Shown here: positions 36,833 to 44,737 of the stretch, one piece after another
Numbering within the stretch: the first letter of the stretch is position 1
Layout of the letters: each line of letters starts with the position of its first letter
NCBI GenBank assembly: GCA_965263335.1
Contig: CBDHHE010000003.1
Span: 186,001-250,000, forward strand
DNA from: Thermohalobaculum sp965263335
Lineage (GTDB): Bacteria; Pseudomonadota; Alphaproteobacteria; Rhodobacterales; Rhodobacteraceae
Direction: 5' to 3'
DNA: 64,000 nt
Position numbers and translations under genes: made by a program
Notes under the pieces: model-generated
The model's database searches: none
Told to the model about the DNA's origin: nothing
Seen by the model: only the letters and a program-made list of their open reading frames with translations

Positions 36833-37762
36833 TCAATCGCACTGTCCGCGCTCGAGCTCCATGTCGATGCGGGTGTTGAAGACCTCTTCGGTACGGTTGA
36901 GGCCGTACGGCCGGCCGTTGATGTACACGCTGGGCGTCGACATCACGCCCAACGTTTGGCCGATGCGGCGGTCCGCGAGGACGGCCTTTCGATGAACATG
37001 GGTTTCGAGCGCCTTGGCCAGTTTGTCGGTGTCGAGCCCGACCTCGCCGGCGAACCGCATGATCGACTCGTAGCTAAGCGACATTTGGTTCTGGTACATC
37101 AGGCTGGCCAGGGGCCAGAATTTGCCTTGCTGACGGGCTTCCTCGGCGGCTTCCGCCGCGATCAGCGAGACTTCGCCCCCGCTGGTGAGCGGGAAGTAGT
37201 AGTACACCAACCGCACGTCGTCGCGCTTGTCGAACACCCGCTCGAGGACCGCGAAGGTCGAGGCGCAGTGGGGGCACCGAAAGTCCGCGAACTCGGCGAT
37301 GGTCACTGGCCCGGTGCCGCGGACCGGCTGCCCCGTTGCGTTCAGCTCGAAGGGCTTTTTGTTGTAGCCCTCTGAAAATCCTTCGAGGAGTTGGCTCTCC
37401 ACGTCTTCGGTAGACGCGCCGTTTTGGAATTGATTCACCACGAAATCAGCGACCCGCTGGGAGGCCTTCGGGCACGTGCACTGGTCGAGGTCGGACAGGC
37501 ACGACGCGACCGACCGCGCGCAGCCGCAATAGGCGAATGTCTCGTTGAGGATACGCACCACGTCGGCGCGGGCCGCGGGGGGCACCAAAGCCATATCGAG
37601 GCTCTCGATCTCGGTCACGGGGGGCGCCTGGACCATCGGCTCGGGATCCGGCGTCGCCGACGGGACCGTTTCGCGGGGTGGGGGACCATCCCCGCCTTTG
37701 CAGGTGGCGCCAGAGGCGGCCACACCCAGCAAGGCAGCGAGTAAAGCAGCTCGGTGGGACAT
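36833..37762 (-). CDS. DsbA-like thioredoxin-fold lipoprotein
   Basis: 309 residues from MSHRAALLAALLGVAAS; a start seven codons earlier is possible. The signal ends near SGATCKGG, possibly a lipobox. A Cys-rich segment at about 85-115 (YCGCARSVASC, QCTCPKAS) precedes a DsbA/thioredoxin domain with FADFRCPHCAS (CPHC active site) and the cis-Pro loop MSTPSVYING. Such proteins oxidise or isomerise disulfides in the periplasm. The Cys-rich insert with CGC/CTC is unusual and may be a metal site or a second redox relay. Confidence 0.85.
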   Translation of the reverse strand: MSHRAALLAALLGVAASGATCKGGDGPPPRETVPSATPDPEPMVQAPPVTEIESLDMALVPPAARADVVRILNETFAYCGCARSVASCLSDLDQCTCPKASQRVADFVVNQFQNGASTEDVESQLLEGFSEGYNKKPFELNATGQPVRGTGPVTIAEFADFRCPHCASTFAVLERVFDKRDDVRLVYYYFPLTSGGEVSLIAAEAAEEARQQGKFWPLASLMYQNQMSLSYESIMRFAGEVGLDTDKLAKALETHVHRKAVLADRRIGQTLGVMSTPSVYINGRPYGLNRTEEVFNTRIDMELERGQCD

Positions 37763-37892
37763 GAGTACGCCCTGCCTAGCCATGCCACGTGTCCGCGGTC
37801 AACGTCCGCGCGAGGACGCCCAACGACCTGACATGAACCGTCGAGCGGGCCGCGGGTCGCATTTGCGGTCCGCCGCACTCTAATATCGTTGG

Positions 37893-38813
37893 GTGGCGAA
37901 GGACGAGCAACCGGACGTGCTCCCGATAGAGCGGGATACGACCGCTGTACACGTGTTTTCGGCCCTGCCGGAAGCCAGCGACCCCCACGCCGCAGCGATG
38001 ATCTGCATCAGCGGCCGGTCCATCGGTCAGATTTTTGTGTTGACGAAAGAGGAAACCACCCTCGGGCGAGCCCCCGAGTGCGACATCTTTTTAGACGATG
38101 AGGGCGTATCGCGTCATCACGCCAAGATCGTCGCCCAAGACAACGCGCGCGTGTTGATGGATCTCGGCTCGACCAACGGGACGTTCATCGACAACGAACG
38201 GATAGAAGTCGCGACCCTGCGCGACGGGCTTTTAGTCCAGCTCGGCACGGCCACCATTTTACAGTTTCGCTATCAGGACCAAAAGGAAGTCGAGTTCGAC
38301 GCGCTCGTACAGAGCTTTCGAAGTCACGATCCGCTCACCGAGGCCCTCGATCATCAAAGTTTCGGGGCGGAGCTCGACAAGGAGGTCGGCTTTGCCGTCC
38401 GCCACAAGCAGCCCCTGGCCCTGGTGATTTTCGACCTCGATCACTTCACCCGGCTCAATGAGACGTACGGCCAGCAGGCCGGCGACGTGGTGTTGCAGGC
38501 CGTCGCCCGCCGGATCGGCGAGATTCTCCGCAAAGAGGATGTCTTCGGCCGCTTCAACAATGGCTTCGCGATTTTGCTGCGCGGGACTCGACTGGAGCAC
38601 GCGTTCGTCGTGGCCGAACGCATTCGGCGGGTTGTTGAGGCCCTCGAAGTCAATCATGTCGGCCGTCCGATTCCGTGCACGGCCTCGGTCGGCGTCGCGA
38701 GCCTCGGCGGCCGCATTCTGCGGGCGCCCGACCTGCTCGAGGCCGCGACCGAACGCCTGCACCAGGCCAAGCGCAACGGCCGCAACCGCACCGAAGCGCC
38801 GCTGTTTGACTGA
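37893..38813 (+). CDS. FHA domain fused to degenerate GGDEF domain
   Basis: 306 residues. Residues about 36-128 are FHA: TLGRAPECDIFL, EGVSRHHAKI, LGSTNGTFID, with phosphothreonine-binding residues present. Residues about 145-300 are a GGDEF fold (SHDPLTEALD, VIFDLDHFTRLNETYG, ASVGVAS), but the signature reads RFNNGFAILL at about 220-229 in place of R-[YF]-GGDEF-A-x-LL. It has lost the active GG(D/E)EF and is one residue shorter. Diguanylate cyclase activity is therefore unlikely; it may bind GTP or act as a phospho-regulated scaffold. GTG start. Divergent from the DsbA-like gene. Confidence 0.9.
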   Translation: MAKDEQPDVLPIERDTTAVHVFSALPEASDPHAAAMICISGRSIGQIFVLTKEETTLGRAPECDIFLDDEGVSRHHAKIVAQDNARVLMDLGSTNGTFIDNERIEVATLRDGLLVQLGTATILQFRYQDQKEVEFDALVQSFRSHDPLTEALDHQSFGAELDKEVGFAVRHKQPLALVIFDLDHFTRLNETYGQQAGDVVLQAVARRIGEILRKEDVFGRFNNGFAILLRGTRLEHAFVVAERIRRVVEALEVNHVGRPIPCTASVGVASLGGRILRAPDLLEAATERLHQAKRNGRNRTEAPLFD

Positions 38814-38845
38814 CGCAACCCGGTTTGCCTGAATCGGCCGCAGCC

Positions 38846-39706
38846 GTGGATAAAGCGATCCTTACTTGCGCCGTGAACGGCGTTCTGACCGACCCTCGCC
38901 GCCATCCGGTGCCCGTCTCGGTGGCCGAAATGGCTGCCTCGGCCAAAGAGGCGTTCGACGCCGGGGCGTCGGTGATGCACGTGCATTTTCGGCAGCAGGA
39001 CGAGGGGCTGGGCCATCTGCCGTCCTGGGCGCCGGACGTCGCCGTGGCCGTCTGCGAGGCCATCCGCGAGGCCTGCCCCGGGGTGATCATCAATCAGACG
39101 ACGGGGGTCGTCGGGCCCGACGTGTCGGGCCCGGTCGCGTGCATGCGGGCACTGAAGCCCGAGATCGCGGCGTGCAATGCCGGCAGCCTGAACTACCTCA
39201 AGCTGAAGCGCGACGGCTCGTGGGCGTGGCCACCGATGCTGTTCGACAACCCGGTCGAGAAGGTGAAGCAGATGCTCGATGCGATGAACGAGGTGGGCGC
39301 GGTCCCCGAATTCGAGTGCTTCGACGTCGGCATCGTTCGGTCGGTGGGTCTCTATCTGAAGAACGGGATGGCCCCGCAGGCGCAGTACAACTTCGTCATG
39401 GGCGTCGCGTCGGGGATGCCCGTGGACGCAGACCTGCTCGCGTGGCTGCTGCCCCACCGCGCCGAAGGTGCGCTCTGGCAAGCGACGCTGATCGGCCGCG
39501 GCGAAATTTGGGATGTGCACCAAAAGGCCGCCGAGCTCGGCGGGATGCTGCGAACGGGGGTCGAGGACACGTTCTATTTGCCGAACGGCGACAAGACGAC
39601 CGGCAATGGCCAGCTCATTGAGGCGCTCGCCGCGTGCGCGACTCGCGCGGGTCGGTCGGTGGCGTCGCCGGCTGAGGCGCGGGCCATGATGGGCATGGCC
39701 AACTAG
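38846..39706 (+). CDS. beta-keto acid cleavage enzyme (BKACE, DUF849)
   Basis: 286 residues from GTG at 38846 (MDKAILTCAVNG matches family starts); a TTG at 38825 is an alternative. TIM-barrel BKACE motifs: SVMHVHFR (zinc His pair), IINQTTG, PEIAACNAGSLN, PEFECFDVG, QYNFVMGV. The family condenses a beta-keto acid with acetyl-CoA to give acetoacetate and a CoA ester; substrate specificity is not readable by eye. Separated from the FHA-GGDEF gene by about 30 bp. Confidence 0.9.
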   Translation: MDKAILTCAVNGVLTDPRRHPVPVSVAEMAASAKEAFDAGASVMHVHFRQQDEGLGHLPSWAPDVAVAVCEAIREACPGVIINQTTGVVGPDVSGPVACMRALKPEIAACNAGSLNYLKLKRDGSWAWPPMLFDNPVEKVKQMLDAMNEVGAVPEFECFDVGIVRSVGLYLKNGMAPQAQYNFVMGVASGMPVDADLLAWLLPHRAEGALWQATLIGRGEIWDVHQKAAELGGMLRTGVEDTFYLPNGDKTTGNGQLIEALAACATRAGRSVASPAEARAMMGMAN

Positions 39707-39714
39707 TCGCCGGA

Positions 39715-39915
39715 CTAACGTGCGTACCGGTGGTGCAGACTCACTGGCTTTCGTGACCACACCCAGTCGCCGGTGCCGTCGATCGGCCGCACGGTGGCGC
39801 TGGGGATCGGGTGCATCCGGCGCACGTGCTCGAGAGTCACCAGGACGGCGAGGATAAGGGCCACCGCGGAAAACCACACAAGTAAGCGGGGCGTGCTGGT
39901 CGACATGTCGTCCAC
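39715..39915 (-). CDS. small single-pass membrane protein
   Basis: 66 residues from GTG at 39915, preceded by AGGAGA at six bases. One membrane helix (LLVWFSAVALILAVLVTL, about 10-28) followed by a basic, Trp-containing tail ending SLHHRYAR. Function unknown. Converges with BKACE (8 bp between stops). The good ribosome binding site is the main reason for calling it. Confidence 0.55.
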   Translation of the reverse strand: MDDMSTSTPRLLVWFSAVALILAVLVTLEHVRRMHPIPSATVRPIDGTGDWVWSRKPVSLHHRYAR

Positions 39916-40077
39916 GGGAAGTCTCCTGCCTCGTATGTTCCAAGCGACGTGCCAAACCTGTAGCGAACGTTTTGCCCCGAAATAAGTGCGGTGAAGGCCT
40001 TCGCTTGCAGGTCTACCCCTGCGCCGTTTGCAGTCTGTACGCTGCAGGGGGCCGCAACCCTGGTACCGTCCATCGCG

Positions 40078-40869
40078 ATGGACCGTTCGTGGCTCAAGGC
40101 CGCCCACGACCGCGTTTTTGCCCAGTGGATCTATCGCGTGCAGCGCGGGCCGATGGCGGGCTACCTGCGGCGAGGACGGATGCCGTGGTTTCAGCCGACC
40201 CCGAGCGCTCAGCTGGAGGCCGAAACGCAGTTTTTGGCTGGTCTCGGTCTAAACGGGGCCACGGTTTACGACGTCGGCAGCAACATCGGTTCTCACGCGC
40301 TGCTGTTTCGTCGGCTGGTGGGTCCGGCGGGGGCCGTGCATGCCTTCGAGCCCGACCCGATCTACCGACGCGCGCTGCTCGATCTGGTGGTGCTCAATCG
40401 GCTCGGCAACGTCGAGGTGCACGGCTGGGCGCTCGGGGCCGGACCGGGCACTGCCGAGCTCGTGATTCCAGACCCGCGTCGCGTCCGGGCGTCCGCGACG
40501 CTTCAGCCGGAGTTGATAGAAATCTTCGGTGACGCGGAAGTGCGGCGGGCGACCGTTCGTGTCGGACGGCTCGATGATGTCATCGACGCGTTCGGCCTGC
40601 CGAAGCCCGACTTGATCAAAGTCGACGTCGAAGGCTTTGAGTGCGAGGTCGTCGAGGGCGCGGCGAATACGCTGAAGAGCGCGCGGCCACAGCTGTTCAT
40701 CGAGGTCCACGGGGCCACGCCCGATGCCCAGCGCGAGCGGGGCCGCCGGCTGCTGCAACAGCTCGAGGCGCTCGGCTATCGGCGATTTCGCCATGTTGAG
40801 CGTGAGGTGGATCTCACTGTGGACACGCCGCCCGCCGGCGGTCATGTGTGGGCTCGGGCTGGGGCGTAG
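40078..40869 (+). CDS. FkbM-family methyltransferase
   Basis: 263 residues. SAM-binding signatures TVYDVGSNIGSHALLFRRL, HAFEPDPIYRRALL and the FkbM hallmark LIKVDVEGFECEVVEGA, then PQLFIEVHG. The family O-methylates sugars or other secondary-metabolite hydroxyls. No glycan or antibiotic cluster is adjacent, so the substrate is unknown. ATG at 40078 (MDRSWLKAAHDRVF) is used; the upstream extension is not protein-like. Confidence 0.85.
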   Translation: MDRSWLKAAHDRVFAQWIYRVQRGPMAGYLRRGRMPWFQPTPSAQLEAETQFLAGLGLNGATVYDVGSNIGSHALLFRRLVGPAGAVHAFEPDPIYRRALLDLVVLNRLGNVEVHGWALGAGPGTAELVIPDPRRVRASATLQPELIEIFGDAEVRRATVRVGRLDDVIDAFGLPKPDLIKVDVEGFECEVVEGAANTLKSARPQLFIEVHGATPDAQRERGRRLLQQLEALGYRRFRHVEREVDLTVDTPPAGGHVWARAGA

Positions 40870-40934
40870 CTAAGCTCGAGCCGGCGTAGGCTCGGTCGTA
40901 GCGGTTACGCGGGCGTTGCGCCTATTCTGCCTGG

Positions 40935-42689
40935 GTGATCACGGTTCGGACGGAGCACGGCGAGGAGACGATGATCCTCGACGAGTTCGAGCGCCGGGCC
41001 AAAGAAGGGCTCATCGCGCCCGACACGCCGGTGAACTTTGCGCTGTTGACCGGTGACCGATGGGTTGAGGCGAACAAGCTCGACCTGTTCAACGAGAACT
41101 ACAAGCCGTCGCTCATCAACTTCAAGCGGTCGTTCTCGCTGAGCCGATTCCCGGCCATGACGCTTTTGCTCTGCGCGCTGCAAGTCGCGTTGTACGTCTC
41201 CGTGGGCGGCACGCAACGCGTCTTGCCGCTCGATGTGCTCGTCGCGGCCGGTGCCAAGATGTACGCGAGCATCTTCGAAATCGGTGAAACGTGGCGGCTA
41301 CTGACCGCCAACGTCCTTCACCGCGACGTCCTGCATCTTTCGTTCAACATGCTGTTTCTTTTCAACGTCGGCGGCGCCATCGAGAATGCGTACCGGTGGA
41401 CGGACTATCTGCTCATCCTGGTCTCCGCTGCGCTGGGTACGACCTTGGTGTCGGTGGTCATGTCCGACAGCGCGTCCGTCGGCGCCTCGGGCATGGTGCT
41501 CGGCATGTTCGGCGCGGCGCTGGTTTTCGGTTATAAGTACGGGGACGATATCGAGGCGAGGTATCGGCGGTTTTTCGGCGGGGCGGTCCTTCCGTTTGTT
41601 CTCCTGATTCTCTGCCTGGGCTTTGTGAGCGAAAACACCGACAACTGGGGGCACCTGGGGGGCTTCGCAGGCGGGCTAGTCGCCGCCGTGCCGCTCGTTC
41701 CGCGGCTGTTGATCGAGCCGGGGGTTCGGCAGTGGCGGTCGCTTGGCGTCGCCACTTTGCTCGTCGTCTCCGTGTTCGGGGCCGGCCCGCTATTGCGGCA
41801 GGTCGGTGTGCCACTCCGCACGGTCACCGATACGCAAGTCGGGCTGCAGATCGCAGTGCCGGCGCGTTGGCGGCCGGGCTTGGCCAACCATTTAGGCTAT
41901 GCTTCCTGGAGCAACCCCCTTGGGGTCCGGATCGCGGCCACGCACCGACGGTCGACGGAGGGACCGGTGTTGCTGGCCGCGCTGCGGCGCCAGTTCACCG
42001 ACGAAGTTCTGCAGGCCCACGAGCGAGAGGGCGACATCGCCGACGTTCGGGTGGTTCGCGAGCGCCCGATGCTTATCGACGGGGGGCGGGCCATCGTGGT
42101 GGATATCGCCCTCGAGTCGCGCGGTGGTCCACAGATGACGCGGAACTTGCTCATCGAACGCGGCTACTACGCGTACACCGTGGTGATGAGTGCGCCCGTC
42201 GCATGGTTCGATGCCTACGAGCCGATCTTCGACCGACTGGCGAACGCGATCACGCTGGTGGACACCGATGCGCTTATTCAAAGCCGCAAGGTGGTCGATA
42301 CCTTTGCGGGCATGTCGAGTGCGCACGTCGAGTACGCGGACCAGCTCGCGCTGCTCGGCCGGGTTGAGCAGGCGAGACAGCGCTATGCCATGGCGCTCGA
42401 TACCCTGCCGGAGCTCGCCGACGCGCACTTCGGTTGGGCTCGCCTCGCCCTGGACTATCACCTTTCGGTCGAGGAAGCTGCGGCGCGCGTCGACCGCCTT
42501 CACCGTCGCTATCCCGAACAAACAGCGTACGCGGCGCTGCTTGCGGATCTTCGACAGCGCTTAGGGCAGATGGACGAGGCCTGCGTGGTTCTTCAAGAGA
42601 CCCTAGACCGAACGTCGGCGAGTGCCGACGACCTGAGGGCGCGCATTCGAACCCTTCGGTGTCGATCTGAGGGCTGGCTCGGCCGGTGA
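40935..42689 (+). CDS. rhomboid protease with N-terminal GYF2-like and C-terminal TPR-like regions
   Basis: 584 residues. About 1-60 resembles a GYF_2/DUF4339-type module (EEFERRAKEGLIAPDTPV...GDRWVEA pattern). Residues about 70-265 are a six-helix rhomboid with HRDVLHLSFNMLFLF, the catalytic Ser in GASGMVLG (Ser185) and the catalytic His in NWGHLGGFAGG (His240). After another helix, about 290-450 is a soluble domain, and about 455-575 has TPR-like helix pairs (QLALLGRVEQARQRYAMAL). It cleaves transmembrane substrates in the inner membrane. GTG start at 40935. First gene of a same-strand series running to 52172. Confidence 0.9.
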   Translation: MITVRTEHGEETMILDEFERRAKEGLIAPDTPVNFALLTGDRWVEANKLDLFNENYKPSLINFKRSFSLSRFPAMTLLLCALQVALYVSVGGTQRVLPLDVLVAAGAKMYASIFEIGETWRLLTANVLHRDVLHLSFNMLFLFNVGGAIENAYRWTDYLLILVSAALGTTLVSVVMSDSASVGASGMVLGMFGAALVFGYKYGDDIEARYRRFFGGAVLPFVLLILCLGFVSENTDNWGHLGGFAGGLVAAVPLVPRLLIEPGVRQWRSLGVATLLVVSVFGAGPLLRQVGVPLRTVTDTQVGLQIAVPARWRPGLANHLGYASWSNPLGVRIAATHRRSTEGPVLLAALRRQFTDEVLQAHEREGDIADVRVVRERPMLIDGGRAIVVDIALESRGGPQMTRNLLIERGYYAYTVVMSAPVAWFDAYEPIFDRLANAITLVDTDALIQSRKVVDTFAGMSSAHVEYADQLALLGRVEQARQRYAMALDTLPELADAHFGWARLALDYHLSVEEAAARVDRLHRRYPEQTAYAALLADLRQRLGQMDEACVVLQETLDRTSASADDLRARIRTLRCRSEGWLGR

Positions 42690-42699
42690 TTTCGAACCG

Positions 42700-43449
42700 A
42701 TGAACGTGAGGTCAATAGGGTACGGGGGCTTGGTCAGACTGCGGGCTCTGCTGTCGCCGCTCGCACTGTTCGGGCTGGTCGTGCTCGGTCTACACGCCGG
42801 CAGCGACCGGCTCGATGACCTCGCGTATGTGGTCTTAAACACGATTGACCGATTCTTCGATGGGCTGCTGGGGGGCCTTGTGCAAGCCGTGCTGCCGTCC
42901 ATGGGCGCGAGCGCGAAGACCGTGGGGCAGTGGACGTATGCACTCGCGAGCCTGATCGATCTCGAAGAAAAACGCTGGGCGGCCCGGGTCGTTGCGCTCG
43001 CCTTCGAGCTCACCGCGGATTGGCTGTTGATCTGGCCCGTTCTTCGACATCGCGGCGATCGGACCCCGTGGCGTCAGGCTTGGCCTTCGCCGCGCCGCAT
43101 TCGAAACATCGGGGCTGTCTTTGCGCCGGTGGCGGTGGCCCTTGCGGGGACTGCAGGGGCAGTGGTCGTGGCGCAGCAGGCGCAGCTGCAGCTGTTTTGG
43201 TTCCTCCGGTTCGTGGGGCGCCCATGGTCGGGGCGGCTGGCAGGGATGGGCGCGCTGCTGATCCTCGGCTTCGTGCTGTGGCGGTTAACCTTGCCGGCCA
43301 TTCGCGCCGCGCTCGCGTACGGCCGCATTCACGCCGACGACGTGCCGTGGCGGCGGGGCTGGCTGTTGGCCGGGCCCTTGTTCATCGCGGCGCTCGCGAT
43401 GGCGCCGGTGCCGCTGTGGCGAACCTTACGGGGACTCGGGCCATGGTGA
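42700..43449 (+). CDS. multi-pass membrane protein of unknown function
   Basis: 249 residues with about five hydrophobic helices (ALFGLVVLGLHAG, VALAFELTADWLLIWPVL, AVFAPVAVALAGTAGAVVVA, LLILGFVLWRLTLPAI, LLAGPLFIAALAMAPV). No family recognised. Ten bases after the rhomboid stop, and its own end overlaps the M23 gene by 7 bp, so it is embedded in an operon. Could be a membrane partner of the M23 peptidase. Confidence 0.7.
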   Translation: MNVRSIGYGGLVRLRALLSPLALFGLVVLGLHAGSDRLDDLAYVVLNTIDRFFDGLLGGLVQAVLPSMGASAKTVGQWTYALASLIDLEEKRWAARVVALAFELTADWLLIWPVLRHRGDRTPWRQAWPSPRRIRNIGAVFAPVAVALAGTAGAVVVAQQAQLQLFWFLRFVGRPWSGRLAGMGALLILGFVLWRLTLPAIRAALAYGRIHADDVPWRRGWLLAGPLFIAALAMAPVPLWRTLRGLGPW

Positions 43450-44648
43450 AGCGCGACGACGATAGTCCGAAGAAGGGCGCGCGAGGTCTGCTGGGGCCCG
43501 AGACGATGCATACGTTGAGCCGGGAACGCGAGCGCTTCGAGAAGCTCTTGGCCGAAATGCGCGCGCTGCAGACCGGTGGACATGCGCCCGCTGGCCATTT
43601 TGACACGCCGCCGCCCGCGCGGCCTTCGCCGTCGTGGCTGGTCGGCCTCGACGTGCTCGTTCGCCTGATCGTGATCTACGCGCTCGTAGTCGGCACGCCG
43701 CTGGGGGCGATCATCCAGCGGGGCTGGGTCTGGATGACCGACAGCTCGGCCGACGTGCGGCCCCTGCTGAGCTACTTCTCCCAACCGTCGCTGACCAAGA
43801 GCCGACTGCGACCGCTGCAAACGGCGCTGAAGCGGGGCCGCATCGTTCGGCGTCGCAAGACTGACCGCACGCAAGACCCCTTGCCGGCGGCGGTCGCGTT
43901 CCTGTTCTCCGAACACGAAGACGAAGACGCCCAGGCCTTGGACGTGCGGCTTCCCAAGGTCGCGCAGCAGGCGCTGCGATCAGTCGCGGTGCTGTGGCCG
44001 GGCGACGCGGCCACGCCACGCCAACGCGAAGACGCGCTGCGGCTGGGGTTGAAGCGACTGCGGCAGCAGCTGGGGGCCGACGAGGCGGCGGTGGCGGCCC
44101 TTGCCGTGGAGCCCGAAAGCCTGGCGTTTGCGCTGCAGCGGGCCCGGGTCAGCGGGGCGGAGCATCCGGGCCGATTCGAAGTGTTTGAGCGCTACCTGAC
44201 CCACGAGGAGCGACGGCCAGCCGCGTCGCTGGTGCACGGCGCGTTCGCGCTCGCCGGTGCGTTCTCCATGACGCCGCCTATCGAAGGGAAACTGCGGGTC
44301 ACCTCGCCGTTCGGCTACCGCCATCACCCGGTGCTGCGGCGCCGTCGCCTTCACAAGGGCATCGATTTTGGGGTGCCGATCGGCACGCCGGTGCTGGCCG
44401 CGCAGGCGGGCGAGGTCGCCTTTGTCGGCGCCGACGGCGTCAACGGGCGATTCATTCGGCTCGACCACGGGCACGGGTTGACCACGACGTACTGCCATCT
44501 CGATTCGACTTCGGTCGAAGACGGCGAGGACGTGGCGCGCGGGAAGGTTATTGCGAAGTCGGGCAACAGCGGCCGATCGACGGGACCTCACCTGCATTTT
44601 CAGGTCGAATTTGGCGGCACTGCCGTCGATCCTGCACTTTTCCGATAA
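43443..44648 (+). CDS. membrane-anchored M23 (LytM) metallo-endopeptidase
   Basis: 401 residues. Basic cytoplasmic tail with a coiled-coil-like stretch (RERERFEKLLAEMRAL), one membrane helix (about 75-95), a periplasmic linker, and a C-terminal M23 domain: TSPFGYRHHPVLRRRRLHKG, zinc His304 and Asp308 (HKGIDFG), and H-x-H 383-385 (HLHFQVE). All zinc ligands are intact, so an active peptidoglycan endopeptidase is likely. The start ATG lies inside the end of the previous gene. The frame is open further upstream, but that part overlaps the membrane protein. Confidence 0.9.
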   Translation: MVKRDDDSPKKGARGLLGPETMHTLSRERERFEKLLAEMRALQTGGHAPAGHFDTPPPARPSPSWLVGLDVLVRLIVIYALVVGTPLGAIIQRGWVWMTDSSADVRPLLSYFSQPSLTKSRLRPLQTALKRGRIVRRRKTDRTQDPLPAAVAFLFSEHEDEDAQALDVRLPKVAQQALRSVAVLWPGDAATPRQREDALRLGLKRLRQQLGADEAAVAALAVEPESLAFALQRARVSGAEHPGRFEVFERYLTHEERRPAASLVHGAFALAGAFSMTPPIEGKLRVTSPFGYRHHPVLRRRRLHKGIDFGVPIGTPVLAAQAGEVAFVGADGVNGRFIRLDHGHGLTTTYCHLDSTSVEDGEDVARGKVIAKSGNSGRSTGPHLHFQVEFGGTAVDPALFR

Positions 44649-44737
44649 AAGCGACCGACGCCGCTCCTTAGCGACGGGTCGGGCGCGGGTCCCTTTCCCG
44701 GGTGAGCCGGCTGTGCGACGGTATCCCACGACAGGTC

